Assembly: GCF_024362325.1 (NCBI RefSeq)
Contig: NZ_CP101497.1
Location: 1,798,001-1,862,000 of the forward strand
From: Microcella humidisoli
GTDB taxonomy: Bacteria > Actinomycetota > Actinomycetes > Actinomycetales > Microbacteriaceae
Direction: 5' to 3'
Length of the DNA stretch: 64,000 nucleotides
Below are positions 50,161 to 59,820 of the stretch, one piece after another (position 1 is the first letter of the stretch; the number at the start of each line of letters is the position of its first letter). Made by a program: the position numbers and the translations under genes. The notes beneath the pieces are model-generated. The model searched no databases. It saw only the letters and a list, made by a program, of their open reading frames with translations, and was not told the origin of the DNA.

Positions 50161-51680
50161 TGCCTGTCGCGCGCACGCTCGCGGTCGCCCTGCACGGCGT
50201 CGACGGCGCTCTCGTCGAGATCGAGGCCGACCTCGCCAATGGGCTGCCCGCCTTCTCGATCATCGGGCTTCCCGACACCTCGCTCGGTGAGGCGAAAGAC
50301 CGGGTGCGCTCGGCCGCGGCGAACTCGGGCTGCGACCTGCCGACGCGCAAGCTCACCGTCAACCTCTCGCCCGCCTCGCTGCCCAAGCACGGATCGGGCT
50401 TCGACCTCGGCATCGCCGTGGCAGCCCTCGCCACGACCGGCGGCGTGAGCCCGGCGGCGATCGCCGAGATCGTGCATCTGGGCGAGCTCTCGCTCGATGG
50501 TCGGCTGCGTCCGGTGGCGGGCGTGCTGCCCGCTGTGCTCGCCGCGCGCCGGGCGGGGGCCAGGGCGGTCGTGGTGCCGCGCGGCAATGCCGACGAAGCA
50601 GGGCTCGTGGCGGGCATCCGGGTCATCGGGGCGGCGTCGTTGCGCGACGTGCTCATCGCGCACGGAGCGACGCTCGATCCGGTGCCCGTCGAGCCCCTGG
50701 CGGGGCCCGAGACGCCTGCCCCGCCGGCCGAGCCGGGTGACCTCGCCGACGTCGTCGGGCATCCCGAAGCCGTCGAAGGCCTGCAGGTCGCCGCCGCGGG
50801 CGGCCACCACATGCTCATGCTCGGCCCGCCGGGTGCCGGCAAGACGCTGCTCGCGTCGCGCCTCCCCGGGCTACTGCCCGATCTCGATCCCGATGCCGCG
50901 GTCGAGGTGTCATCGATTCGCTCGCTCGCGGGGCTGCCTCTCGGTTCCGCGCTCGTGACCCGGCCTCCTCTCGAAGCACCGCACCACAGCGCGACGATGG
51001 CCGCGCTCGTCGGCGGCGGCAGCGGACTCGTGCGACCGGGGGCCATCTCGCGAGCGGCCCACGGCGTGCTGTTTCTCGATGAAGCGCCCGAGTTCGCGGG
51101 CGCCGTGCTCGACGCGTTGCGCCAGCCGCTCGAGACCGGTGAGATCACCATTCATCGGGCGCGCACGGTCGCACGGTTCCCCGCGCGGTTCCAACTCGTG
51201 CTCGCCGCGAACCCCTGCCCGTGCGGTCACGGCGGCGGTGACGAGTGCACGTGCACCCCGATCATGCGCCGCCGCTACCTCGGTCGGCTCTCGGGGCCGC
51301 TGCTCGACCGCATCGATCTGCACCTCACCGTGCGTCGCGTGTCGGTCGCCCAGATGACGGAGGGAGGGGCCGGCGGCATCACGACCTCTGAAGCCCGGGC
51401 CCGAGTCGTGGAAGCCCGCCGTCGTGCGCGCGAGCGCTGGGGTGATCAGGGCTGGTCGCTGACGGCCCACGTGCCGGGCCCGGCGCTGCGCTCGCCGCGC
51501 TGGCGGCTCGCCGCCGCTGACCGCGCCGCACTCGATCGAGCGCTCGAGCGAGGCGCACTGACGATGCGCGGCTACGACCGCGTGCTGCGCGTCGCCTGGA
51601 CCCTCGCCGATCTCGACGGGGCTGACCGACCGAGCGCCGACCACCTCGGGCGAGCGCTCTACCTGCGAAAGGGGATCTGA
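50160..51680 (+). CDS. ComM/YifB-type Mg-chelatase-like AAA+ ATPase
   Basis: 506 aa. N-terminal Lon-protease-like ChlI domain (AVALHGVDGALVEIEADLANG, NLSPASLPKHGSGFDLGIA), Walker A LMLGPPGAGKTLLA (~224), Walker B GVLFLDEAPEF, zinc-like CPCGH...CTCT patch and a C-terminal Mg_chelatase_C domain. ComM helicases promote branch migration during natural transformation. Adjacent to dprA, as in other bacteria. Confidence 0.92.
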   Translation: MPVARTLAVALHGVDGALVEIEADLANGLPAFSIIGLPDTSLGEAKDRVRSAAANSGCDLPTRKLTVNLSPASLPKHGSGFDLGIAVAALATTGGVSPAAIAEIVHLGELSLDGRLRPVAGVLPAVLAARRAGARAVVVPRGNADEAGLVAGIRVIGAASLRDVLIAHGATLDPVPVEPLAGPETPAPPAEPGDLADVVGHPEAVEGLQVAAAGGHHMLMLGPPGAGKTLLASRLPGLLPDLDPDAAVEVSSIRSLAGLPLGSALVTRPPLEAPHHSATMAALVGGGSGLVRPGAISRAAHGVLFLDEAPEFAGAVLDALRQPLETGEITIHRARTVARFPARFQLVLAANPCPCGHGGGDECTCTPIMRRRYLGRLSGPLLDRIDLHLTVRRVSVAQMTEGGAGGITTSEARARVVEARRRARERWGDQGWSLTAHVPGPALRSPRWRLAAADRAALDRALERGALTMRGYDRVLRVAWTLADLDGADRPSADHLGRALYLRKGI

Positions 51681-51920
51681 ATGAGCATGTGGGGCATCGA
51701 CACGCATCGCATCGCGGCGGCGATCGCGGCCGTGCGGCCGGGCGGCGACGCCGAGTGGAGCGAGGCCGAGCGAGGCCGCGCCGAGGGGAGCGATGCCGAG
51801 AAAGGCGACGCCGAGGGGAGCGGCGCCGCGTGGCAGGATGCCGAGGCTCTCGACGCGCTCGCTGAGCCGGACGCGCTTGCTGAGCCTGACGCGCTTGCTG
51901 AGCCTGACGCGCTTGCTTAG
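51681..51920 (+). pseudogene. 5' fragment in frame with dprA, ended by an internal TAG
   Basis: 79 codons from ATG 51681, right after the comM stop, in the same reading frame as dprA (264 nt = 88 codons to GTG 51945). It begins MSMWGIDTHRIAAAIAAV and then becomes a Glu/Asp/Ala-rich low-complexity stretch ending in copies of AEPDAL. The stop at 51918 falls where the preceding 18-bp repeat units read GAG: a single G-to-T change gives TAG. Without it, the frame runs straight into dprA. It may be the original dprA N-terminus or a separate small ORF. Confidence 0.55.
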
Positions 51921-51932
51921 CCGGACGCGCCC
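51861..51932 (+). repeat. 18-bp tandem repeat, 4 units
   Basis: Units at 51861, 51879, 51897 and 51915 of GCTGAGCCKGACGCGCTT; the fourth reads GCTTAG and ends differently. Being a multiple of three, changes in copy number keep the frame. Confidence 0.8.
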
Positions 51933-51944
51933 GACGAGCCGACC

Positions 51945-53171
51945 GTGCTCGACGCGCTGTTCGCTCGCGCGATCTGGAGCGTGCTCATCGAGCCAGGTGA
52001 CAAGGTCGCGGGCGCGCTCATCGACGCGGTCGGGCCCGTCACGGCCGCGCGCCTGGTCATCGACCGCGTCGCACCGCAGACGATCGCCGATGCGAGCCGC
52101 GGTGAGATCGAGATCGATCGGGCGAGCGAGGGGCTGCGGCGATGGACCGAACGGCTTCGCGCCTCGGACGTCATGCGCAGTCTCGAGAGCGCCGCCCGGT
52201 GCGGTGCCCGCATGCTCGTGCCTGATGACGCTCACTGGCCCGAGCCCCTCGCGGGGCTCGGGCACAGCGCCCCGGTGCTGCTCTGGGCGCGCGGCGACGT
52301 CGAGCTGCTGCGCCGGCCCGGCGTCGCGATCGTCGGGGCGCGAGCCGCGACGGGGTACGGCGAGCATGTCGCCATGGAGCTCTCGGCGGGGCTCAGCGCC
52401 CGCGACGTCGTCGTGGTCTCGGGTGGCGCCTACGGCATCGACGGCATGGCGCACCGCGCGGCGCTCGCCAGCGGCGGAGCCACGATCGCGGTGCTCGCGG
52501 GCGGCATCGACCGCTTCTATCCGAGCGGGCACGAGGCCTTGCTCACGAGGGTCGCCGAGCACGGGCTGCTGCTCTCGGAGGTGCCGTGCGGCACCCCGCC
52601 GACGAAGTGGCGCTTCCTGCAGCGCAATCGCCTGATCGCCGCACTCTCCGCGGCAACGGTCGTCGTCGAGGCGGGCCGGCGGTCGGGCGCGCTCAACACC
52701 GCGAACCACGCGCTCGAGCTCGGGGTGCCCGTCGGCATCGTCCCCGGCCCGATCACGAGCGCCGCGAGCGCCGGGTGCCTCGCGTTCCTCCGCTCCGAGC
52801 CGTCGACCTGCGTCACGAGCGTCGCCGAGATCATGCAGCTCGCCTTCGGTCTCGATGGGGTGCTCGATGTGCCCGAGCCGGTCCCGGCAACCGCCGCGGC
52901 TGAGGGCGGCGATCGTCGCGACGCACACCACCCGAGCGCGACGAGGGAGGATCCGATGCATGTCCGGGTGCTCGATGCGCTCCGACCGCGACGGGGCCTC
53001 GACCCGAGCGAGATCGCCCGAGCGGTCGGCGAGAGCACCGACCGCATCCGTGCGGCGCTCGGCGTGCTCGAGCTCGAGGGTCGGGCGACGCTCGGGGCCG
53101 ACGGTCATTGGCGCCGCACACCGGCTGCGCGCGAGCGGGCTGCGGCAGGCGGAGCGGGCGCCCGATCCTGA
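51945..53171 (+). CDS. dprA: DNA processing protein DprA
   Basis: 408 aa from GTG 51945. Loads RecA on incoming single-stranded DNA. N-terminal helical region (FARAIWSVLIEPGDKVAGAL), Rossmann-like DprA core (VAIVGARAATGYGEHVAM, VVSGGAYGIDGMAHRAAL, LAGGIDRFYP, FLQRNRLIAALSAATVVVEAG, GIVPGPITSAASAGC), and a C-terminal winged-helix (RVLDALRPRRGLDPSEIARA). The catalytic core is intact. Translation must restart after the upstream in-frame TAG; no clear RBS precedes the GTG. Confidence 0.92.
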   Translation: MLDALFARAIWSVLIEPGDKVAGALIDAVGPVTAARLVIDRVAPQTIADASRGEIEIDRASEGLRRWTERLRASDVMRSLESAARCGARMLVPDDAHWPEPLAGLGHSAPVLLWARGDVELLRRPGVAIVGARAATGYGEHVAMELSAGLSARDVVVVSGGAYGIDGMAHRAALASGGATIAVLAGGIDRFYPSGHEALLTRVAEHGLLLSEVPCGTPPTKWRFLQRNRLIAALSAATVVVEAGRRSGALNTANHALELGVPVGIVPGPITSAASAGCLAFLRSEPSTCVTSVAEIMQLAFGLDGVLDVPEPVPATAAAEGGDRRDAHHPSATREDPMHVRVLDALRPRRGLDPSEIARAVGESTDRIRAALGVLELEGRATLGADGHWRRTPAARERAAAGGAGARS

Positions 53172-53191
53172 CGCGGCTTCATCAGCACGGG

Positions 53192-53197
53192 TAGCCT
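53192..53197 (+). promoter_or_regulatory. -10 box for the phosphodiesterase gene
   Basis: TAGCCT, 6 nt before ATG 53204; leaderless layout. Confidence 0.5.
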
Positions 53198-53203
53198 GGG
53201 CGC

Positions 53204-54139
53204 ATGACGCAGATGGGGCAGTATCCACCGGCCGGGCACGTCCTCGTGCACATCTCCGATACGCATCTGCTCGGAGGCGGTCGCGCGCTCTACGGCAAGG
53301 TTCCTGTCGAGGAGCGCCTCGCCGCGGCGCTGCACCGACTCGAGACCGGACCGGTACGTCCCGATGCGCTCGTCTTCACCGGCGATCTGGCCGACCTCGG
53401 TGAGCCCGACGCCTACATCCGCCTGCGCGCGGCCGTCGATCCCGTCGCCGAGCGACTGGGTGCCGAGGTGATCTGGGTCATGGGCAACCACGACGAGCGC
53501 GCCCCGTACGCCTCGCTCTTGTTCGATGAGCCCGAGACGGATGCGCCCCAGGATCGCGTGCACGACATCCGGGGCCTGCGCGTCATCTCGCTCGACACGA
53601 CGGTGCCCGGCTACCACCACGGTGAAATCTCAGCGGAGCAGCTCGAGTGGCTCGCGGGAGTGCTCTCCGAGCCCGCTCCGCACGGTTCGGTGCTCGCCGT
53701 TCACCATCCCCCTGTGCCCACCCCGCTCGAGGTCATGGCGGTGCTCGAGCTGCACGATCAGCCCGCGCTCGCCGCAGTGCTGCGCGGCACCGACGTGCGG
53801 CTCATCCTCGGCGGTCACCTGCACTACTCGACCCACGGCACGTTCGCAGGCATCCCCGTCTCGGTTGCGGCCGCCACCTGTTACACGCTCGACCTGGGAG
53901 CCGACGCGGCGCGCCTGCTCAGCGGCGTCGACGGTGGCCAGTCGTTCGACCTCGTGCACGTCTACGACGATCAGGTGGTCACGTCGACCATCCCGCTCGA
54001 GGCATTCCCCGAGGTCACGGGATTCTCGGTCGAGTACCGGCCCATGATCGACGCCATGCCGGCGGATGTTCGGCTCGAGCAGCTCTCGAGCAAGACCTCG
54101 CACCTCAACCTCAACGAGGCTGCGGCGAGCGACGTCTAG
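53204..54139 (+). CDS. CpdA-like metallophosphoesterase
   Basis: 311 aa. Metal-binding motifs in order: [10 protein letters not shown] (D19, H21), [27 protein letters not shown] and [11 protein letters not shown], the calcineurin-like class III cyclic-nucleotide phosphodiesterase pattern (CpdA, Rv0805). Hydrolysis of 3',5'-cAMP is likely but other phosphodiesters are possible. Shares CTAG stop bases with the convergent marR gene. Confidence 0.85.
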   Translation: MTQMGQYPPAGHVLVHISDTHLLGGGRALYGKVPVEERLAAALHRLETGPVRPDALVFTGDLADLGEPDAYIRLRAAVDPVAERLGAEVIWVMGNHDERAPYASLLFDEPETDAPQDRVHDIRGLRVISLDTTVPGYHHGEISAEQLEWLAGVLSEPAPHGSVLAVHHPPVPTPLEVMAVLELHDQPALAAVLRGTDVRLILGGHLHYSTHGTFAGIPVSVAAATCYTLDLGADAARLLSGVDGGQSFDLVHVYDDQVVTSTIPLEAFPEVTGFSVEYRPMIDAMPADVRLEQLSSKTSHLNLNEAAASDV

Positions 54140-54642
54140 CGCGGAGTCGCGTCGGCCCGCCAGCCACGCGGACGCTCCGCGGGCCCCGCGTGGTCGCGGT
54201 AGGCGTCGACCACGCGCTGCAGGTAGCGCGTGATGACGGCACGCTCCTGCTCGTCGAAGTCGTGGATGGCGCTGTCGACCTCGGTGACCATCGGGATGAT
54301 GCGACCCATGGCACGCCCGACCGACGCGGGTGTCGGCACGATGATCGTGCCCCGACGATCGTCGGGGTTGGGGGTGCGATGCACGTGCCCGAGCGACTCG
54401 AGCCGATCGATCACCGTCGTTACCGCGCCCGACGAGAGCTCGAGACGCTCGGCAAGGGCGGTGGGGCTCAGCGGCCCTGCCGCGATGAGGTGCTGCATCG
54501 CGGTGAGGTCGGTGGGGTTCACGGCGAGCTCGTCCCCCAGGGAGCGCTCGAAGTCGCTCGTCACGTCGAGAAACTCGCGCAGCAGCAGCGTGGCGGCGTG
54601 CGATTCGCCGAAGCTGGGAGTCTGCTGATCCGATTGGCTCAC
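54136..54642 (-). CDS. MarR-family transcriptional regulator
   Basis: 168 aa. Winged helix at ~50-110 ([49 protein letters not shown]). GTG 54642 lies 6 nt after TAGACT (54649-54654 minus), so leaderless. Divergent from the MMPL gene, whose -10 overlaps an inverted repeat; the regulator is likely to repress it and itself. Confidence 0.87.
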   Translation of the reverse strand: MSQSDQQTPSFGESHAATLLLREFLDVTSDFERSLGDELAVNPTDLTAMQHLIAAGPLSPTALAERLELSSGAVTTVIDRLESLGHVHRTPNPDDRRGTIIVPTPASVGRAMGRIIPMVTEVDSAIHDFDEQERAVITRYLQRVVDAYRDHAGPAERPRGWRADATPR

Positions 54643-54678
54643 CGCATGAGTCTACCGCTAGCTTCTTCGAAGGTCGAA

Positions 54679-54701
54679 TATCTCGATGGTCAAGGTAAAC
54701 T
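54679..54701. promoter_or_regulatory. MarR-type operator and -10 of the MMPL gene
   Basis: Imperfect inverted repeat TATCTCGA-TGG-TCAAGGTA (54679-54697, 6 of 8 positions paired) overlaps TAAACT (54696-54701), the probable -10 of the MMPL transporter gene. Confidence 0.45.
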
Positions 54702-54782
54702 GTGGCTTGGTCGCCGATCGATACTCGGCGCTGCGCGCCATCCTGCCCCTCACCCCGCCCCGCACCCTTCAGGAGAACTCCC

Positions 54783-56894
54783 TTGATCGCGATCACGCGC
54801 TTCATCACCGCGGCCCGGACGTCGTGGATCGTCCTCGTCGTCGGCATCGCCGCCACCGCCGCCTTGTTCGTCGCGGCGGGCTATCAGAGCGCCGACTCCG
54901 CCCCGCCGGTGGGGCTGCCCGACTCCGCGGAATCGGTCAAGGCGGCAGCACTGCAGGAGCAGTTCGCCGACGATGACGCGACGAGCGGCATCCTGGTCTT
55001 TGGCCGCGAGAGCGGTGAGCTCAGCGACGACGACCTCGCCGCGATCACCGAGCGCACCGTCGAGCTGGGCGACATCGCTCTCGATGGCTTCGTGCCGCCG
55101 CCGACGGTCTCCGACGACGGCACGACCGCGCTCGTGGTCGTGCCCCTCTCGATCGAGGACAGCGTCTCGGCGCAGGCCGAGCGCGCCGACGAGATCCGCA
55201 CCGTCGCGGCCGACGGACTGCCCGACGGCATCATCGTGTGGTTCACGGGAGCCGAGGGCTTCCTCGTCGACATCTCCGCCGTGTTCGAGGGCGCCAACTT
55301 CGTGCTGCTGGGCATCACGGCGCTCGTCGTCGCCGTGCTGCTCATCGTCACGTACCGCAGCCCGATCCTCTGGATCGTGCCGCTCGCCGTCGTCGGCGTC
55401 GCCGACTTCATCGCCGGCATCGTGGCGCGACTCGTGGCCGATGCGGCGGGCATCACCCTCGACGGCTCCGTGACCGGCATCCTGTCGGTGCTCGTCTTCG
55501 GTGCCGGAACGAACTACGCCCTGCTGCTGATCGCGCGGTACCGCGATGAGCTTCGCCTGATCACCGACCGCCGCGAGGCGATGGCGATCGCTCTGCGGGG
55601 CGCCGGGCCCGCGATCATCGCGAGCGGCTCGACCGTCGCGCTCGCGCTCGCAACCCTGCTGTTCGGCGAGCTCTCGGGCAACCGCTCGCTCGGACTCGCC
55701 GGCGCGGTCGGCATCCTCGTCGCGATGGCCTACGCGCTCATCGTGCTCCCTGCCGCGCTCGTGGTCTTCGGCCGCTGGCTGTTCTGGCCCCTCGTGCCGC
55801 GCTACGGTTCGCCCGACGTCATCTCGAAGAGCCCTTGGGGCCGACTCGGTCGCTCGGTGAGCCGTCGGCCGGTGGTCGTTGCGGTCGCGGGCTTCGCCCT
55901 GCTGGGCGTCTTCGCGGCGGGATTGAGCACGCTGAACATCGGACTCGCGCAGAACGATCGCTTCATCGTCAAGCCCGAGGCGGTGCTCGGCCAGGAGCGC
56001 ATTGCGGAGGCCTTCGCCGCGGGCAGCACGGCTCCCGCAGTCGTGATCGTGCCCGCGGGCGACGCCGAGGAGGTGCTCGAGGGTGTCCTCGATGTCGACG
56101 GCGTCGTCGAGGCTCGGCCCGGACCATTCAACGATGACATCGCCCAGATCGACGTGGTGCTCGACGCCGATCCCGAGAGCGCCGAGTCGTTCGCGATCAT
56201 CGGCGAGCTGCGGCTCGCGCTCGACGACCTCGGCGACGGCTCGGGACTCGTCGGCGGCATCGACGCCGAGGGCCTCGACCTGCGCGACGCGCAGCAGCGG
56301 GATCAGAACCTGGTCATCCCGCTCATCCTCGTGCTCGTGCTCGCGGTGCTCATCATCCTGCTGCGGTCGCTGCTCGCCCCGCTGCTGCTGCTCGTCGCGG
56401 TCGTGGCCAGCTTCTTCAGCGCGGTCGGGATCGGATCGGTGCTCTTCGCGACCGTCTTCGGGTTCCCCGGCGTCGACACGAACGTGCTGCTGTTCAGCTT
56501 CCTCTTCCTGGTGGCACTGGGCGTCGACTACTCGATCTTCCTCGTGACCCGAGCGAAGGAGGAGGTGCCGATGCTCGGCACCTCGGAAGGCATGATCCGC
56601 GCGCTCGCCGCGACGGGTGGCGTGATCACGAGCGCGGGCATCCTGCTCGCCGCGGTGTTCGCGGTGCTCGGCGTGCTGCCGCTCATCACGCTGACGCAGG
56701 TCGGAGTGATCGTCTGCATCGGCGTGCTCATCGACACGCTGCTCGTGCGCACGATCATCGTGCCCGCCATGACCTTCATCGCGAAGGATCGCTTCTGGTG
56801 GCCGCGCCGCCCCGAGCTCACCGACGCTGAGGCCGCCCAGCGCGGTGCCGACGGTCAGGCCGAGCGGATGCCCGAGCCGGCGCTCACCGCCTGA
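54783..56894 (+). CDS. MMPL/RND-family transporter
   Basis: 703 aa from TTG 54783 (AGGAG 7 nt upstream, which decides the start over an open frame from 54702). Two repeats of a large extracellular loop followed by five to six TM helices, with the RND-family [18 protein letters not shown] and [17 protein letters not shown] segments in the TM4 region of each half. Proton-driven export of lipids or drugs; the adjacent divergent MarR suggests inducible efflux. Confidence 0.88.
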   Translation: MIAITRFITAARTSWIVLVVGIAATAALFVAAGYQSADSAPPVGLPDSAESVKAAALQEQFADDDATSGILVFGRESGELSDDDLAAITERTVELGDIALDGFVPPPTVSDDGTTALVVVPLSIEDSVSAQAERADEIRTVAADGLPDGIIVWFTGAEGFLVDISAVFEGANFVLLGITALVVAVLLIVTYRSPILWIVPLAVVGVADFIAGIVARLVADAAGITLDGSVTGILSVLVFGAGTNYALLLIARYRDELRLITDRREAMAIALRGAGPAIIASGSTVALALATLLFGELSGNRSLGLAGAVGILVAMAYALIVLPAALVVFGRWLFWPLVPRYGSPDVISKSPWGRLGRSVSRRPVVVAVAGFALLGVFAAGLSTLNIGLAQNDRFIVKPEAVLGQERIAEAFAAGSTAPAVVIVPAGDAEEVLEGVLDVDGVVEARPGPFNDDIAQIDVVLDADPESAESFAIIGELRLALDDLGDGSGLVGGIDAEGLDLRDAQQRDQNLVIPLILVLVLAVLIILLRSLLAPLLLLVAVVASFFSAVGIGSVLFATVFGFPGVDTNVLLFSFLFLVALGVDYSIFLVTRAKEEVPMLGTSEGMIRALAATGGVITSAGILLAAVFAVLGVLPLITLTQVGVIVCIGVLIDTLLVRTIIVPAMTFIAKDRFWWPRRPELTDAEAAQRGADGQAERMPEPALTA

Positions 56895-56998
56895 GCCGTC
56901 GCGACGCCGGGAGGAATCCCGTCGCGCCGCTCGTCCTCCCCGCGCCCGCCCGGCTTGTCGCCGCGGCGGGCGCGGTCGTGAGGGCGCATGCTGGAGTC

Positions 56999-57922
56999 GT
57001 GCACGAGCCGACCACCGCGCTGCGCGAGGCCATCGCGCTTTACCTGCGCGCCGTCGAGCTCGAGCGCGGTGCGAGCTTGCACACGGTGCGCGCCTACGCG
57101 GGTGACCTCGAGACCTTCGCGGGGTTCGTCGAGCAGCGCGGAGCCCAGCCCGATCCTGCCCTCATCGACCTCGAGCTGCTGCGCGAGTGGGTGTGGAGCC
57201 AGAACGACGCGGGGCTCGCCGCGTCAACCCTCGCGCGTCGCGCGTCGACGTTGCGCGGCTTCACCGCCTGGCTCGCACGCACGGGGCGCACTCCGGCGGA
57301 TGCGGCGGCACGACTGCGCGCGCCCCGCCCCGACCGGCACCTGCCCCGCGTGCTGTCGCGATCGCAGGTGGATGCCCTCCTCGACGGTCTCGCCGCTCGC
57401 GCCGCGACGCTCGAGCCTCTGGCGCTGCGCGACCTCGCGATGATCGAGCTGCTCTACGCGAGCGCTCTGCGCGTGAGCGAGCTCGTCGGGCTCGATCTCG
57501 GCGACGTCGACGCCGCGCGCCGTGTCGTGAGGGTGCTCGGCAAGGGGGCGAAGGAGCGCGTGGTGCCGTTCGGGCTGCCGGCTGCTCGTGCCCTCGCGGG
57601 ATACCTCGAGCACGGGCGGCCCGCGCTGCTCGGCGAGAAGTTGGGCCCGGCGCTCTTCCTGGGCGCACGCGGGGCGCGTGAGTCGACCCGCGCCGTGTAC
57701 GCCCTCGTGGCGGGCCTGCTCGCCGACCATCCCGGCAGCGGCCCGTCGGGTCCTCACACCTTCCGCCATTCCGCCGCCACGCACTTGCTCGACGGCGGCG
57801 CCGACCTGCGCGCGGTGCAGGAGATCCTCGGCCACGCGAGCCTCGGTACGACCCAGATCTACACGCACGTGAGCGCCGAGCGCCTCGCGTCGGTCTACCG
57901 CACGGCCCACCCGCGCGCCTGA
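56999..57922 (+). CDS. xerC: Tyrosine recombinase XerC
   Basis: 307 aa. Core-binding domain (1-110) and catalytic domain with R158 (SALRVSEL), K182 ([10 protein letters not shown]), H253-x-x-R256 ([12 protein letters not shown]), H279 ([10 protein letters not shown]) and nucleophile Y288 (IYTHV). Resolves chromosome dimers at dif. Position before M23-rpsB is conserved in actinobacteria. GTG 56999; CATGCT 6 nt upstream may be its -10. Confidence 0.93.
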   Translation: MHEPTTALREAIALYLRAVELERGASLHTVRAYAGDLETFAGFVEQRGAQPDPALIDLELLREWVWSQNDAGLAASTLARRASTLRGFTAWLARTGRTPADAAARLRAPRPDRHLPRVLSRSQVDALLDGLAARAATLEPLALRDLAMIELLYASALRVSELVGLDLGDVDAARRVVRVLGKGAKERVVPFGLPAARALAGYLEHGRPALLGEKLGPALFLGARGARESTRAVYALVAGLLADHPGSGPSGPHTFRHSAATHLLDGGADLRAVQEILGHASLGTTQIYTHVSAERLASVYRTAHPRA

Positions 57923-57930
57923 GCGGCGCA

Positions 57931-58440
57931 TCAGTCGAGCGGCAGCAGCACGGCGCGCTGCAGCCCGCCCAGGTAGAGCAGCGGCGAGACGTACTCACCG
58001 GCCACGCGAACGCCGAGGTGCACGCAGGGTCGCGCGCAGTGACCCGGCTCGAGCAGGCCGATCACCTGCCCGACCTCGACGCGGTCGCCCGCCGCCACGA
58101 GCGGGGTGACGGGTTCGACGGTCGCGAGCACCTGGCCCTGCCGCACCGTGATGACCGGTCGGTCGACGACGACCCCGGCGAAGTGCACGATGCCGCTCGT
58201 CACGGCGACCACCTCGGCCCCCGAGCCGGAGGCGCCGAGGTCGACCCCCCGGTGGCCGGCCGCGTAGGGGGTCGCGGGCGCGAGGTAGGGCCGCACGATG
58301 ATGCGCGGGCCATCGACGGGCCACACCCAGCCCGGTGCCGCAGGATCCACCGCACCCGGCGCGGCGAGCGCGGCACCAGTCCCGGGCGGGCCGAGCACGA
58401 GCAGAGGCAGCAGGACGAGGGCGAGCAGAGCGTGGCGCAT
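57931..58440 (-). CDS. Secreted M23 (LytM-like) peptidase
   Basis: 169 aa. Signal peptide (ALLALVLLPLLVLGPPGTGAA) then a compact LytM domain: GHRGVDLGASGSGAEVVAVTSG (first His and Asp ligands), ATVEPVTPLVAAGDRVEVGQ, and HLGVRV (second His). Zinc metalloendopeptidase or an inactive amidase-activating version; the ligands look intact. Gene faces rpsB head-to-head across a 317-bp region. Confidence 0.85.
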   Translation of the reverse strand: MRHALLALVLLPLLVLGPPGTGAALAAPGAVDPAAPGWVWPVDGPRIIVRPYLAPATPYAAGHRGVDLGASGSGAEVVAVTSGIVHFAGVVVDRPVITVRQGQVLATVEPVTPLVAAGDRVEVGQVIGLLEPGHCARPCVHLGVRVAGEYVSPLLYLGGLQRAVLLPLD

Positions 58441-58757
58441 GCCGACATGATCGGCGCGCGCGCGGCATCCATGGGGCCATGGCGGCCCTGGGGAGGAAGC
58501 CCGGGATCACGCGGCCCGCGGGGAGGAGCCTGCACCAGGGAAGCGCCGCGGAGCGCGTGGGGGAGCGGTGATATGCTGGCAGATGCAGTCGCGCCTGTCG
58601 CGGCTGACTTCGCGTGTCCATTTCGTGGCGCACACTCCCATCAGTCCCGCCGGTCCCCGAGCAATCGGGGGCTGAACCGTGCGGGTCGGGGGCAGCGCCG
58701 GGCACCAGGGCCCCTCCCGTCGGGCGGGGCGACAACTGAGAACAAAGGAGCACGGCC
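58441..58757 (+). promoter_or_regulatory. rpsB upstream region: extended -10 promoter and leader RNA
   Basis: 317-bp non-coding stretch between the M23 gene and rpsB. Extended -10 TGA-TATGCT ends at 58577; no clear -35. The resulting ~174-nt leader contains a hairpin CCCCGA-GCAA-TCGGGG (58655-58670) capped by a GNRA loop and a GC-rich hairpin around 58715-58735, before AAAGGAG. Such leaders are typical of autoregulated rpsB. No ORF was seen in it. Confidence 0.5.
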
Positions 58758-59810
58758 ATGGCCGTCGTCACTATTCGCCAGCTGCTCGACAGCGGCGTGC
58801 ACTTCGGGCACCAGACCCGCCGGTGGAACCCGAAAGTCAAGCGCTTCATCCTGACCGAGCGCAGCGGCATCCACATCATCGACCTGCAGCAGTCGCTCGC
58901 CTACATCGACAAGGCCTACGACTTCGTCACCGAGACGGTCGCCCACGGCGGCACCATCCTCTTCGTCGGCACCAAGAAGCAGGCGCAGGAGTCGATCGCC
59001 GAGCAGGCCACGCGCGTCGGCCAGCCCTACGTCAACCAGCGCTGGCTCGGTGGTCTGCTCACCAACTTCCAGACCGTGTCGAAGCGCCTCGCGCGCATGA
59101 AGGAGCTCGAAGAGCTCGACTTCGACGACACCACCAAGGGCTTCACCAAGAAAGAGCTGCTGATCAAGAAGCGCGAGCTCGACAAGCTGCACAAGTCGCT
59201 CGGCGGTATCCGCAACCTCACGAAGACCCCGAGCGCCATGTGGGTCGTCGACCCCAAGCGCGAGCACCTCGCGATCGACGAGGCCAAGAAGCTGGGCATC
59301 CCGGTCATCGGCATTCTCGACACGAACGCCGACCCCGATGAGCTGGCCTACCCGATTCCGGGCAACGACGACGCGATCCGCTCGGTGGCGCTGCTGACGC
59401 GCATCATCGCGGATGCTGCTGCCGAGGGTCTGATCCGCAAGCACCAGAAGCCCGAAGCCGAGGGCAACGTCTCGGCCGTCGAGCCCCTCGCCGAGTGGGA
59501 GCGCGAACTGCTCGAGCAGGGTGCTGCCGCTGCTGAGGCGCCCGCCGCGGACGCCCCTGCGGCTGCTGCCGAGGCTGAGGTCGTCGCTGAGGCGCCTGTG
59601 GCCGAGGCTGAGGTCGTCGCTGAGGCGCCTGTCGCCGAGGCTGAGGTCGTCGCTGAGGCGCCTGTCGCCGAGGCTGAGGTCGCTGCCGAGGAGCCCGCTG
59701 CCGAGGAGCCCGCTGCCGAGGAGCCCGCCGCTGAGAAGCCGGCGAAGAAGGCCCCTGCCAAGAAGAAGCCCGCCGCCGAGGCTGACGCCCCGGCTGCCGA
59801 GACCGAGTAA
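58758..59810 (+). CDS. rpsB: 30S ribosomal protein S2
   Basis: 350 aa. S2 core in the first ~245 residues ([71 protein letters not shown]). The C-terminal ~100 residues are a low-complexity acidic/Ala tail with three exact 33-bp repeats and EEPAA units, ending Lys/Ala-rich; about 100 residues longer than E. coli S2. Strong AAAGGAG RBS. Confidence 0.96.
   Translation: MAVVTIRQLLDSGVHFGHQTRRWNPKVKRFILTERSGIHIIDLQQSLAYIDKAYDFVTETVAHGGTILFVGTKKQAQESIAEQATRVGQPYVNQRWLGGLLTNFQTVSKRLARMKELEELDFDDTTKGFTKKELLIKKRELDKLHKSLGGIRNLTKTPSAMWVVDPKREHLAIDEAKKLGIPVIGILDTNADPDELAYPIPGNDDAIRSVALLTRIIADAAAEGLIRKHQKPEAEGNVSAVEPLAEWERELLEQGAAAAEAPAADAPAAAAEAEVVAEAPVAEAEVVAEAPVAEAEVVAEAPVAEAEVAAEEPAAEEPAAEEPAAEKPAKKAPAKKKPAAEADAPAAETE
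59568..59666 (+). repeat. 33-bp tandem repeat in the rpsB tail
   Basis: Three units (59568, 59601, 59634) encoding [11 protein letters not shown], identical but for one base, followed by a partial unit and three 15-bp units (59685-59729, AEEPA). In frame, so copy-number changes only lengthen the tail. Confidence 0.85.
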
Positions 59811-59820
59811 GGACCCCTCT

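Noticed and set aside
56999..57922. Integrase of an integrated element
   Set aside because: Size, motifs and position between dprA and rpsB fit housekeeping XerC; no attachment repeats or phage genes lie nearby.
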